A stretch of DNA of 12,262 nucleotides, taken from Caccousia sp900752115 (GTDB taxonomy: Bacteria; Bacillota; Clostridia; Oscillospirales; Acutalibacteraceae). The notes under the pieces are model-generated. The model was not told the DNA's origin. It saw only the letters and a program-made list of their open reading frames with translations, and did not search any database. The position numbers and the translations under genes are program-made. The DNA is taken from positions 1 through 12,262 of the forward strand of contig CABRNB010000087.1 of assembly GCA_902472225.1 (NCBI GenBank). The letters are read 5' to 3'. Position 1 is the stretch's first letter. Each line of letters opens with the position of its first letter. This document shows, one piece after another, positions 1 through 4,865 of the stretch.

Positions 1-93
1 TAAGCTGTTATCCTATTGAAATTCTATTAGAGGAGTGCTATGGTTAAGGTGTAGATTTTATGTATATCGCTGTGGTCGGCAACCTGTACTTTT
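1..93. other. AT-rich left edge without a gene
   Basis: No credible gene is visible here. A GAGGAG ribosome-binding-like sequence (about 31-36) precedes an ATG at 40 that is followed by only four codons (MVKV) and a stop. The tract lies downstream of the minus-strand resolvase stop, and I see no clear terminator hairpin in it. The 11-mer at 13-23 matches 10 of 11 bases with one at 12017-12027 near the other edge of the window. Confidence 0.4.
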
Positions 94-726
94 TTATCCA
101 GCCCTTTTTACTTTCTGCGTTTTCTTAACGGTTTCTTTACACCCGTCATCCTGTGCCCAGAGTAAAAAGCTCCGGTGGGTGACGCCCAGCAGTTTCCCTG
201 CCGCCCGTGCGGACAGCTCGCCGCGCTCCCAACGCACTTTGACTTCGCCGAATCCTTCCGGCAGCGCCTTGCGGGGTCTGCCGAACTTCACACCTCGTGC
301 CTTCGCTGCGGCGATCCCTTCCGCCTGCCGCTGATGAATGAACTCGCGCTCTGTCTGCGCCACATAGGATAGCAGCTGCAGCACGATGTCCGCGATCAGC
401 GTTCCGGTGAGATCTCGATTCCGCCGCGTGTCAAGCAGCGGCATATCCAGCACAACGATTGCCGCACCCTTTTCCTTTGTGATGATGCGCCATTGCTCCA
501 AAATTTCCTCATAGTTTCTGCCGAGACGGTCGATGCTCTTGATCACAAGCGTGTCGCCGTCTTTCAGTTTGCGCAGCAGCCGCTGGTAGCTGCGGCGGTC
601 AAAATCCTTGCCGGACTGCTTGTCCACAAAAATCGCCCGGTCCGTTAACCCGAATTCCCGCAGGGCGATGAGCTGACGCAGTTCATTCTGCTCCTTGGTA
701 GAAACTCTTGCATAACCGTATTCCAT
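94..726 (-). CDS. small serine recombinase (resolvase/invertase family)
   Basis: This 210-residue protein is a complete small serine recombinase. Such enzymes cut and rejoin DNA at short paired sites through a covalent serine-DNA bond and act as cointegrate resolvases or invertases. The N-terminal catalytic domain (about residues 1-135) starts YARVS with the nucleophile Ser9, has the IKSIDRLGRN active-site stretch and the TEREFI segment at the start of the long E helix. It ends in KFGRPRK, followed by a basic C-terminal HTH-like region (about 160-190). I chose the ATG at 726 because GGGAGG lies 7 bases upstream; an earlier in-frame ATG at 741 contains that ribosome binding site within its own codons. 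It is divergent from the XRE gene, and its leader carries a 9-bp inverted repeat (739-760) that could be an operator or part of a recombination site. The partner site is not identified, so resolvase and invertase cannot be separated. Confidence 0.92.
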   Translation of the reverse strand: MEYGYARVSTKEQNELRQLIALREFGLTDRAIFVDKQSGKDFDRRSYQRLLRKLKDGDTLVIKSIDRLGRNYEEILEQWRIITKEKGAAIVVLDMPLLDTRRNRDLTGTLIADIVLQLLSYVAQTEREFIHQRQAEGIAAAKARGVKFGRPRKALPEGFGEVKVRWERGELSARAAGKLLGVTHRSFLLWAQDDGCKETVKKTQKVKRAG

Positions 727-738
727 GTGCTGACCTCC

Positions 739-760
739 CAATTTATCGGTGGATAAATTG
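739..760. repeat. 9-bp perfect inverted repeat in the resolvase leader
   Basis: The arms caatttatc (739-747) and gataaattg (752-760) are perfect complements around a 4-base loop. In the resolvase mRNA this hairpin ends at the edge of the GGGAGG ribosome binding site. It could be an operator, an element that masks translation initiation, or one half of a recombinase site. The sequence alone does not decide between these. Confidence 0.6.
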
Positions 761-785
761 TAAGCCAGGTGCCGGCCACATGGGC

Positions 786-809
786 AATATAGTGTTATAT
801 CACTATATT
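786..809. promoter_or_regulatory. probable operator O1 (AGTG-N6-CACT palindrome)
   Basis: The arms aatatagtg (786-794) and cactatatt (801-809) are perfect 9-bp complements with a 6-base AT spacer. Core and spacer length match the palindrome at 825-844, with centres 37 bp apart. This is the usual arrangement for paired binding sites of a dimeric HTH repressor. It lies in the divergent region between the resolvase and the XRE gene, so the XRE protein is the natural candidate ligand (inference). Confidence 0.65.
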
Positions 810-824
810 AGCACATATTTTTCA

Positions 825-844
825 ATTAGTGAAGTATCACTAAT
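825..844. promoter_or_regulatory. probable operator O2 (AGTG-N6-CACT palindrome)
   Basis: The arms attagtg (825-831) and cactaat (838-844) are perfect 7-bp complements around a 6-base spacer, the same core as the 786-809 site. A degenerate third copy, in which one AGTG half and the outer ccat/atgg arms remain, spans about 866-887 and overlaps the XRE ribosome binding site. I could not place a convincing -35/-10 pair for either divergent gene. Confidence 0.65.
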
Positions 845-898
845 AACCTTTTCTCAAATAATTTACCATAGTGATAAATCGTCATGGAGGTTTACACT

Positions 899-1141
899 AT
901 GGATACTCGGGAAACTGTTGCACTTCGCATCCGCCAACTTTGCGCAGAACGAAAAATTACGCCGAACGGGTTAGCAAATCTATCTGCTGTTCCTCAGGCA
1001 ACCATCAAGAGTATCCTTAATGATGAAAGCAAAAATCCGGGCGTCGTGACGATTAAGAAGCTTTGTGATGGTCTTGAGATCACCCTCGGTGAGTTCTTCT
1101 CCACACCTGAATTCGATATGCTGGAACAGGAAATCAAATGA
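899..1141 (+). CDS. small XRE-family HTH transcriptional regulator
   Basis: This 80-residue protein is almost entirely one Cro/C1-type helix-turn-helix domain. It starts MDTRETVALRIRQLC, and the turn and recognition helix fall in GLANLSAVPQATIKSIL (about residues 24-40), followed by the helices of VTIKKLCDGLEITLGEFF. Single-domain XRE proteins of this size are common repressors or excision regulators in Gram-positive mobile elements. I chose the ATG at 899 because GGAGG lies 8 bases upstream (886-890); the upstream in-frame ATG at 884 overlaps that Shine-Dalgarno sequence. Two matched palindromes and a degenerate third lie just upstream, which suggests autoregulation and control of the divergent resolvase. 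No sensor or oligomerisation domain is visible, so any inducing signal is unknown. Confidence 0.88.
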   Translation: MDTRETVALRIRQLCAERKITPNGLANLSAVPQATIKSILNDESKNPGVVTIKKLCDGLEITLGEFFSTPEFDMLEQEIK

Positions 1142-1184
1142 AGCCTCTTTCTCAGCCTCTACCGCCAGCGCTCCTCCATTTTTC

Positions 1185-1219
1185 GCGTAGAGTACACGCA
1201 TAGTGCGTGAACTCTACGC
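1185..1219. repeat. 35-base two-tier palindrome upstream of the WYL gene
   Basis: An outer stem gcgtagagt/actctacgc (9 bp, perfect) encloses an inner stem cacgca/tgcgtg (6 bp, perfect), separated by one A-A mismatch, with a 3-base loop. No T-tract follows on either strand, so it does not look like a Rho-independent terminator. It sits about 110 bases before the WYL gene in an otherwise gene-free 187-base stretch (1142-1328). It could be an operator for that regulator or a structured RNA element. Confidence 0.6.
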
Positions 1220-1328
1220 TCTATAAGGGGTATTCTCTCTTTTTCGCGGAAAATCTTTCATCCGCTGCTGCGTTTGACGGTTACACATTGCCGCCGCGCC
1301 TTTTCTCATTTGAATGGAGTGCTGCTAC

Positions 1329-2288
1329 ATGAAAAATGAATCCCAATACGGCCTGCTGCTATTACAGCGGTATCTGTATGAGCATACGGATGACCAGCAT
1401 CCGGCCTCTGTGGCGGATATTCTTGCCTTCTGGCAGGAGTGTGGCATTCAGGCGGGGCGCAAGAGCGTATATTCCGCTATTGAAGTTTTGCAAAGCAGCG
1501 GTATGGACATCGTATGCGTCAAAAGCACCCAGAATCGATATTTCGTGGGGGAGAGGCTGTTTGAACTGCCGGAGCTGAAGCTGCTGGTGGACGCGGTGGA
1601 ATCCTCCCGCTTTATTACGGCCAAAAAGAGCGAGCGGCTTATTGAAAAGTTGGGTAAGCTCACCAGTGAATCTCATGCCCGCCAGTTGGATCGGCATATT
1701 TATATGGAAGGTACCGCCAAACCGGAGAATGAGTGCATCTATTACAGCGTGGATGAGATCCATAACGCCATTCAGGAAAAACGGCAGATCACCTTTCAGT
1801 ATTACGAATACACCCCGCAGAAAGAAAAGATACTCAAGCATAACGGTTACCGCTATCAGTTCAGCCCGTATGCCCTTATCTGGAGCCGAGATTGCTATTA
1901 TGCCGTAGGCTGGTCGGAAAAGCACGGAAAGATTGCACAATTTCGGGTGGATCGCATGACGGCAGTCGAACCGCTGGAACATACGGCAGTCCAGACACCG
2001 GACTTTGATCCGGCGGAGTATGTCCGCAAGGTGTTTGGGATGTACCCGGACAACCTCTGTACCGTAGAGCTGCTGTGCGATAATGAGGTCATGCGCAGCG
2101 TGATCGACCGCTTCGGTGAAAATGTGCAGACGGAAACTGTAGATGAACAGCATTTCCGTGCCACAGTCGAGGTCGCGCCAAGCCCTCCGTTCTTCAGTTG
2201 GGTCTTTACCTTTAGCGGTAAGATTCGCATCGTCAGCCCAGCAGCAGTGCTGGAGGAAATGCGGGATATGGCAGCGTGGCTGAAATAA
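1329..2288 (+). CDS. WYL-domain transcriptional regulator
   Basis: This 319-residue protein has the architecture of WYL regulators: an N-terminal winged-HTH region (about residues 1-75, with ASVADILAFW and KSVYSAIEVL helices) and a central WYL domain (about 135-215). The latter shows ITFQYYEY, the YALIWSRDCYYAVGW core and the FRVDRM strand. A C-terminal extension follows (about 225-319). WYL proteins sense ligands, sometimes nucleic acids or nucleotides, and control DNA damage, phage-defence and mobile-element genes. I chose the ATG at 1329 because GGAG lies 9 bases upstream (1316-1319); the in-frame ATG at 1314 overlaps that site. It is flanked by the 1185-1219 palindrome and a strong terminator, so it appears to be a single-gene unit. 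Its ligand and targets cannot be read from sequence. Confidence 0.9.
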   Translation: MKNESQYGLLLLQRYLYEHTDDQHPASVADILAFWQECGIQAGRKSVYSAIEVLQSSGMDIVCVKSTQNRYFVGERLFELPELKLLVDAVESSRFITAKKSERLIEKLGKLTSESHARQLDRHIYMEGTAKPENECIYYSVDEIHNAIQEKRQITFQYYEYTPQKEKILKHNGYRYQFSPYALIWSRDCYYAVGWSEKHGKIAQFRVDRMTAVEPLEHTAVQTPDFDPAEYVRKVFGMYPDNLCTVELLCDNEVMRSVIDRFGENVQTETVDEQHFRATVEVAPSPPFFSWVFTFSGKIRIVSPAAVLEEMRDMAAWLK

Positions 2289-2294
2289 TTTCTG

Positions 2295-2327
2295 GATGGT
2301 GTTCCCTGCGGGGAACACCATCTTTTT
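2295..2327 (+). terminator. Rho-independent terminator of the WYL gene
   Basis: A perfect 12-bp stem, gatggtgttccc (2295-2306) with gggaacaccatc (2311-2322), with a tgcg loop is followed by five T residues (2323-2327). It starts 7 bases after the WYL stop and ends 7 bases before the -35 of the next operon. Confidence 0.93.
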
Positions 2328-2333
2328 CACGTC

Positions 2334-2362
2334 TTGCCAATCGAACGAATGTTTGCTATACT
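2334..2362 (+). promoter_or_regulatory. sigma-A promoter with an SOS (LexA) box in its spacer
   Basis: TTGCCA (2334-2339) and TATACT (2357-2362) are separated by exactly 17 bp, a good vegetative promoter. The spacer contains CGAACGAATGTTTG (2342-2355), close to the Gram-positive LexA/DinR operator (CGAAC-N4-GTTCG type), with one half-site perfect and the other off by one base. LexA bound here would block RNA polymerase directly, so the XRE/ImmA operon is predicted to rise after DNA damage. The match is seen in the sequence; LexA binding is inferred. Confidence 0.82.
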
Positions 2363-2372
2363 GAGGCTACAG

Positions 2373-2392
2373 TGTTTCCAGAGAAGAGAACA
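2373..2392. promoter_or_regulatory. probable operator in the XRE/ImmA leader
   Basis: The 20-mer has the form TGTTTCC-AGAGAA-GAGAACA. It matches 16 of 20 bases with the perfect palindrome at 3428-3447, and it begins about 10 bases after the -10 box, where a bound repressor would block initiation. The product of the downstream XRE gene is the likely ligand (inference). Confidence 0.55.
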
Positions 2393-2411
2393 CGGATAGG
2401 AGGTGAGTTAC

Positions 2412-2810
2412 TTGGAACAGACATTCGGCAGCTTCGTTCGAGAGAAACGGCAATCTATCGGATTGTCCCTGCGCACACTGGCGGCAAAGCTGGACTTGTC
2501 GCCAGTCTATCTGAGCAACATTGAGAACGACCGCAGACCGGCGCCGACGCGCGCATATTTGGAACGGTTGGAGCAGGAACTGCATCTGAGCAAGGTGGAA
2601 ACCGAGCAGATGCTGGATCTTGCCGCCAAGTCCCAGAATAACCGGGTATCCGCAGACCTGCCGGACTACATCATGGATCGGGAGATCGTCCGGGCCGCGC
2701 TCCGCACGGCGAAGGAGGCAGACGCCACAGACCAGGAGTGGCAGGAATTTATCGACCGGATTACCCAGCGCGCAAAGAAATCCAAAGAGGGCGGTGAAAT
2801 AGACGCATGA
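2412..2810 (+). CDS. XRE-family repressor of the ImmR/ImmA type
   Basis: This 132-residue protein has an N-terminal Cro/C1 HTH domain (about residues 5-62, with LSLRTLAAKLDLSPVYLSNI as turn and recognition helix) and a C-terminal acidic and basic tail of about 70 residues. It is paired with an ImmA/IrrE peptidase, the arrangement of ICEBs1 ImmR/ImmA and related phage switches, in which the peptidase cleaves the repressor to release the element. The start is taken as TTG at 2412, 8 bases after AGGAGG (2398-2403). The in-frame GTG at 2403 overlaps that ribosome binding site and is unlikely. Its promoter holds an SOS box and a palindrome at 2373-2392 that may be its own operator. The regulated excision promoter is not proven. 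Confidence 0.88.
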   Translation: MEQTFGSFVREKRQSIGLSLRTLAAKLDLSPVYLSNIENDRRPAPTRAYLERLEQELHLSKVETEQMLDLAAKSQNNRVSADLPDYIMDREIVRAALRTAKEADATDQEWQEFIDRITQRAKKSKEGGEIDA

Positions 2811-3412
2811 AAAAAGCATATTACCGCGAACAGGCGCTGGAGCGGATCGCCCGCGATGTGATCACCGCCTATGACCCCAGACTTTATTACGGTTCCCCCG
2901 CAGCCATTCCCATTGAGGACATCATCGAGGCACAGGGGCTGGTGCTGGAGTATCAATATCTGCGGAATAATGGGCGGGTTTTGGGCGAGACAATCTTTGA
3001 CGACGGTCTCACAGCGATCTATGACTGGGAAAACCACCGCTATGACCTTCTTCCCGTCAAGGGCGGCACCATCCTCATCGACTGCTCTCTCTGCGAAGAG
3101 GAAGCATCTACCGGGCGGCTGCGCTTTACCTGCGCCCATGAGCTGGGGCACTGGCTGCTCCATAAGAAACAGTTCAGCGGGACCGGCGAAAACGCGGCGC
3201 TCCGTTCCGGCGATGAGAGCGACAACACATTGGAAGTGCAGGCGAACCTGCTGGGCTCTATCCTTCTGCTGCCGCTGCCGCAGGTCAAGCGCTGTTTCTA
3301 TCAGCTGCGCTCCGGACGGACGAACCAACAGCTGGTGACGGATATGGCAGGTATCTTTCAGGTATCCAAACAGGCCATGCGCATTCGGTTGGAGAACCAT
3401 AACCTGCTGTAA
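2807..3412 (+). CDS. ImmA/IrrE-family zinc metallopeptidase
   Basis: This 201-residue protein has the zinc-binding helix AHELGHW: His111 and His115 are predicted metal ligands and Glu112 the catalytic residue. A downstream Glu143 in LEVQAN is the likely third ligand, as in the ImmA/IrrE (DUF955) family. Family members cleave XRE repressors; ImmA of ICEBs1 cuts ImmR after RecA/SOS activation. The ATG overlaps the stop of the upstream XRE gene by 4 bases (ATGA), so the two are translationally coupled and probably made in fixed ratio. The length is somewhat greater than the shortest ImmA proteins. The N-terminal 60 residues, including IPIEDIIEAQGLVLEY, fit the usual domain. Substrate identity (the adjacent XRE protein) is inferred from context. 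Confidence 0.9.
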   Translation: MKKAYYREQALERIARDVITAYDPRLYYGSPAAIPIEDIIEAQGLVLEYQYLRNNGRVLGETIFDDGLTAIYDWENHRYDLLPVKGGTILIDCSLCEEEASTGRLRFTCAHELGHWLLHKKQFSGTGENAALRSGDESDNTLEVQANLLGSILLLPLPQVKRCFYQLRSGRTNQQLVTDMAGIFQVSKQAMRIRLENHNLL

Positions 3413-3426
3413 AAAATTTTCATGTG

Positions 3427-3448
3427 CTGTTCTCAAAAAAGAGAACAG
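3427..3448. promoter_or_regulatory. perfect palindrome before the zinc-ribbon gene, probable operator
   Basis: The arms ctgttctc (3427-3434) and gagaacag (3441-3448) are perfect 8-bp complements around six A residues. No T-tract follows, so it is not a terminator. The 20-base core matches 16 of 20 positions with the leader site at 2373-2392, which suggests one regulator acts at both places. Confidence 0.6.
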
Positions 3449-3463
3449 AGAAAGCGAGGCGCT

Positions 3464-3700
3464 ATGTCAAAAACCAATTCCCTGCGCTGTCCGCTGTGCG
3501 GCAAGGGCCGTATCGCGGATATCCCCAGTGGTGCGGAGCAGTCTCAGTACAGGCTGTTTGCTCTGCACAGAGCGGAACACCCTGACCTGATCGCCAAATG
3601 CCCCAAGTGCGGCGAACAGATCGGCATCACGGTGCTGACACCGGATGCTCACCCCCTGATCCACGCGCCCATCCCCTTTATGGGATATGTTCAGGCATAA
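3464..3700 (+). CDS. small zinc-ribbon protein of unknown function
   Basis: This 78-residue protein has two CPxC knuckles, CPLC (Cys9 and Cys12) and CPKC (Cys46 and Cys49), which should bind one zinc ion. The second knuckle is followed by an EQIGITVL strand. The layout resembles the small cysteine-rich KTR-type proteins of Gram-positive conjugative elements, but the KTR signature itself is absent, so I do not assign it to that family. No membrane segment or enzyme motif is visible. The ATG at 3464 follows a weak GAGG; an in-frame ATG at 3422 would start before the palindrome and lacks a ribosome binding site. It ends about 75 bases before a strong terminator and may form the last gene of the SOS-controlled operon or have its own promoter near the palindrome. 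Confidence 0.7.
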   Translation: MSKTNSLRCPLCGKGRIADIPSGAEQSQYRLFALHRAEHPDLIAKCPKCGEQIGITVLTPDAHPLIHAPIPFMGYVQA

Positions 3701-3774
3701 ATTAAAAATCCAATTGATATGACTTCGTCAAGCGCACCAGCCACCCATCATCGAATATGGGAACATTGAGTTAG

Positions 3775-3819
3775 GAGCCTTACAAGTAGCTTTTCAGCTA
3801 TGCGTAAGGCTCTTTTTTT
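3775..3819 (+). terminator. Rho-independent terminator after the zinc-ribbon gene
   Basis: The stem gagccttac (3775-3783) with gtaaggctc (3804-3812) encloses a smaller tagc/gcta stem and is followed by seven T residues (3813-3819). It closes the XRE/ImmA/zinc-ribbon segment and insulates the sigma-like gene. The rest of the 244-base gap 3701-3944 holds only this terminator and the hairpin at 3899-3933. Confidence 0.88.
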
Positions 3820-3898
3820 GCGCCTTTCTTCGGCTGAAAAGCGGAAAGGCACACAATGCGCAGACGCTGGCAGCCCTATATCGCTAAATATCCGTGAC

Positions 3899-3933
3899 CC
3901 AATCTCAGACATTTCAAAAAAATCTGAGATTGG
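3899..3933 (+). promoter_or_regulatory. hairpin overlapping the Shine-Dalgarno of the sigma-like gene
   Basis: The arms ccaatctcaga (3899-3909) and tctgagattgg (3923-3933) are perfect 11-bp complements with a 13-base A-rich loop. The last two bases of the 3' arm are the first two bases of GGAG (3932-3935), the ribosome binding site for the ATG at 3945. In RNA this stem would partly hide the site, so translation may be regulated. There is no T-tract. Confidence 0.6.
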
Positions 3934-3944
3934 AGTCATGAATC

Positions 3945-4439
3945 ATGAAAAAATGGCAGGAAGATCGCAACTATCGGCGCGTTCGAAACGAAGGTGGCGA
4001 AGTCATCGCCAATATCATCACTGTAGACGGTATGGACGTAGAGGTGCCGGAGGATGTCTACCTCGCCTATGCGCAGGCAGACCGCAGGGAGCGCTACATC
4101 ATGGAGGAACAGTCCTCCGGAAAACTGCTCTCTCTGGAGCAGATGGAGGAAGATGCGCTTTTGCCGGACTATGTCGGAGCAGAAACGGCCCCCAGCGCCG
4201 AAACGGAGGCACTGGAGCGTGAGGAACTTCGGAATCTGGCAGAACAGAAGCAGATCCTTTTGCTGGCGCTGCTGTCACTAAAGGATACCGACCGGGAACT
4301 CATCAACGCACTGTTCTTCGACGGCGCGTCTACACGGGAATACGCTCAAAGAATGGGCGTCAGCCAGCGGGCGGTCATCAAGCGGAGAGACCGCATCCTG
4401 CGGGATCTCAAAAAGTTTTTTGAAAATTCCTCGAAATAA
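3945..4439 (+). CDS. sigma-70 region-4-like protein
   Basis: This 164-residue protein ends in a sigma-70 region-4-like HTH (about residues 110-160): an EQKQILLLALLSL helix, then TREYAQRMGVSQRAVIKRR as turn and recognition helix, then a basic helix. The N-terminal 60 residues (RRVRNEGGEVIANI and VEVPEDVYLAYAQ) form a conserved-looking non-sigma segment, and an acidic linker joins the two. There is no region-2 core-binding domain, so it is not a complete sigma factor. It may instead bind DNA or modulate polymerase for element genes. Proteins of this type are frequent in clostridial conjugative elements. The start at 3945 follows GGAG by 9 bases, and a hairpin reaches into that site. Downstream lies a 425-base structured non-coding region, then the helicase. 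Confidence 0.82.
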   Translation: MKKWQEDRNYRRVRNEGGEVIANIITVDGMDVEVPEDVYLAYAQADRRERYIMEEQSSGKLLSLEQMEEDALLPDYVGAETAPSAETEALEREELRNLAEQKQILLLALLSLKDTDRELINALFFDGASTREYAQRMGVSQRAVIKRRDRILRDLKKFFENSSK

Positions 4440-4454
4440 GGGTATTCACCGAAC

Positions 4455-4515
4455 GCAATTTTCGGGAGGACAGTGAGGGGCTCCGAATCGCCCCTCGCTG
4501 TTCCTTGAAAATTGC
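4455..4515 (+). ncRNA. long imperfect hairpin after the sigma-like gene
   Basis: The outer arms gcaattttc (4455-4463) and gaaaattgc (4507-4515) and the inner arms acagtgaggggc (4470-4481) and gcccctcgctgt (4490-4501, one G-T wobble) are joined by a partly paired purine/pyrimidine internal loop, with an 8-base terminal loop. The T-tract is poor and the base of the stem is AT-rich, so a simple terminator is possible but not obvious. It directly precedes the larger structured domain at 4523-4784. Confidence 0.6.
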
Positions 4516-4522
4516 ATACCAG

Positions 4523-4784
4523 CAATACGGATAACCACCCGGACAGAAGAGCGATCCGCGCAGTGTGCGCCACGACCCGTGGGAAGCCTTGCAGCTCCCC
4601 GCGGCGAGCGATTTTACCTGCGCAGGGGCGGCGTTGGCAGCGCCGCCCGCAGAGACGCTGTCCGGGCAGATAATGAGACACAATGCACTGGCCAGCATGA
4701 AGAGGCTGGGCTGCTCCGGGATTGAAAGCAGTAGAGATCCCGGAAATACGCCCGTGAAGGTCTTGCCGGACCTTGTCCGTATTG
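4523..4784 (+). ncRNA. candidate structured non-coding RNA between sigma-like and helicase genes
   Basis: Nested complementary segments suggest a folded RNA of about 262 bases. P1 pairs caatacgga (4523-4531) with tccgtattg (4776-4784). P2 pairs cccggacag (4538-4546) with ctgtccggg (4658-4666). Inside P2 are ccacg/cgtgg (4570-4582) and gggcggcg/cgccgccc (4626-4648, 7-base loop). Between P2 and the 3' side of P1 are ccagc/gctgg (4692-4709), ccgggat/atcccgg (4716-4743) and aaggtc/gacctt (4757-4774). All listed stems are perfect. A further 6-bp stem, ccaccg/cggtgg (4795-4824), follows. The plus strand is chosen only because both neighbouring genes read that way. Reading frames crossing the region have no recognisable protein features. 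I do not recognise it as a known RNA family. Possible roles are leader-mediated control of the helicase, a replication or transfer signal, or a trans-acting RNA. Confidence 0.62.
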
Positions 4785-4865
4785 TTCCCTTTTCCCACCG
4801 GGGCGCGCGCTGCAAATACGGTGGAAACGAAAACAAATCATGACAGGAAAAGAGGTAATTATCGG

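Noticed and set aside
980..1201. 73-codon minus-strand frame over the small XRE gene
   Set aside because: It is antisense to a clear HTH gene and starts inside the 1185-1219 palindrome without a ribosome binding site.
3427..3448. Palindrome read as a terminator of the XRE/ImmA operon
   Set aside because: No T-tract follows on the plus strand, and it matches the leader palindrome at 2373-2392, so an operator is more likely.
4565..4571. GTGCGCC resembling a group II intron 5' end
   Set aside because: No domain V hairpin, no reverse transcriptase gene and far too short for an intron; the match is short enough to be chance.
4565..4843. 92-codon plus-strand frame across the structured region
   Set aside because: No ribosome binding site, no recognisable domain, and it runs through several perfect stems; it fits better as non-coding sequence.
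4773..4865. Upstream start giving the helicase 31 more residues
   Set aside because: It would begin inside the structured RNA without a ribosome binding site; the ATG at 4866 begins a natural N-terminus just before the Q-like motif.
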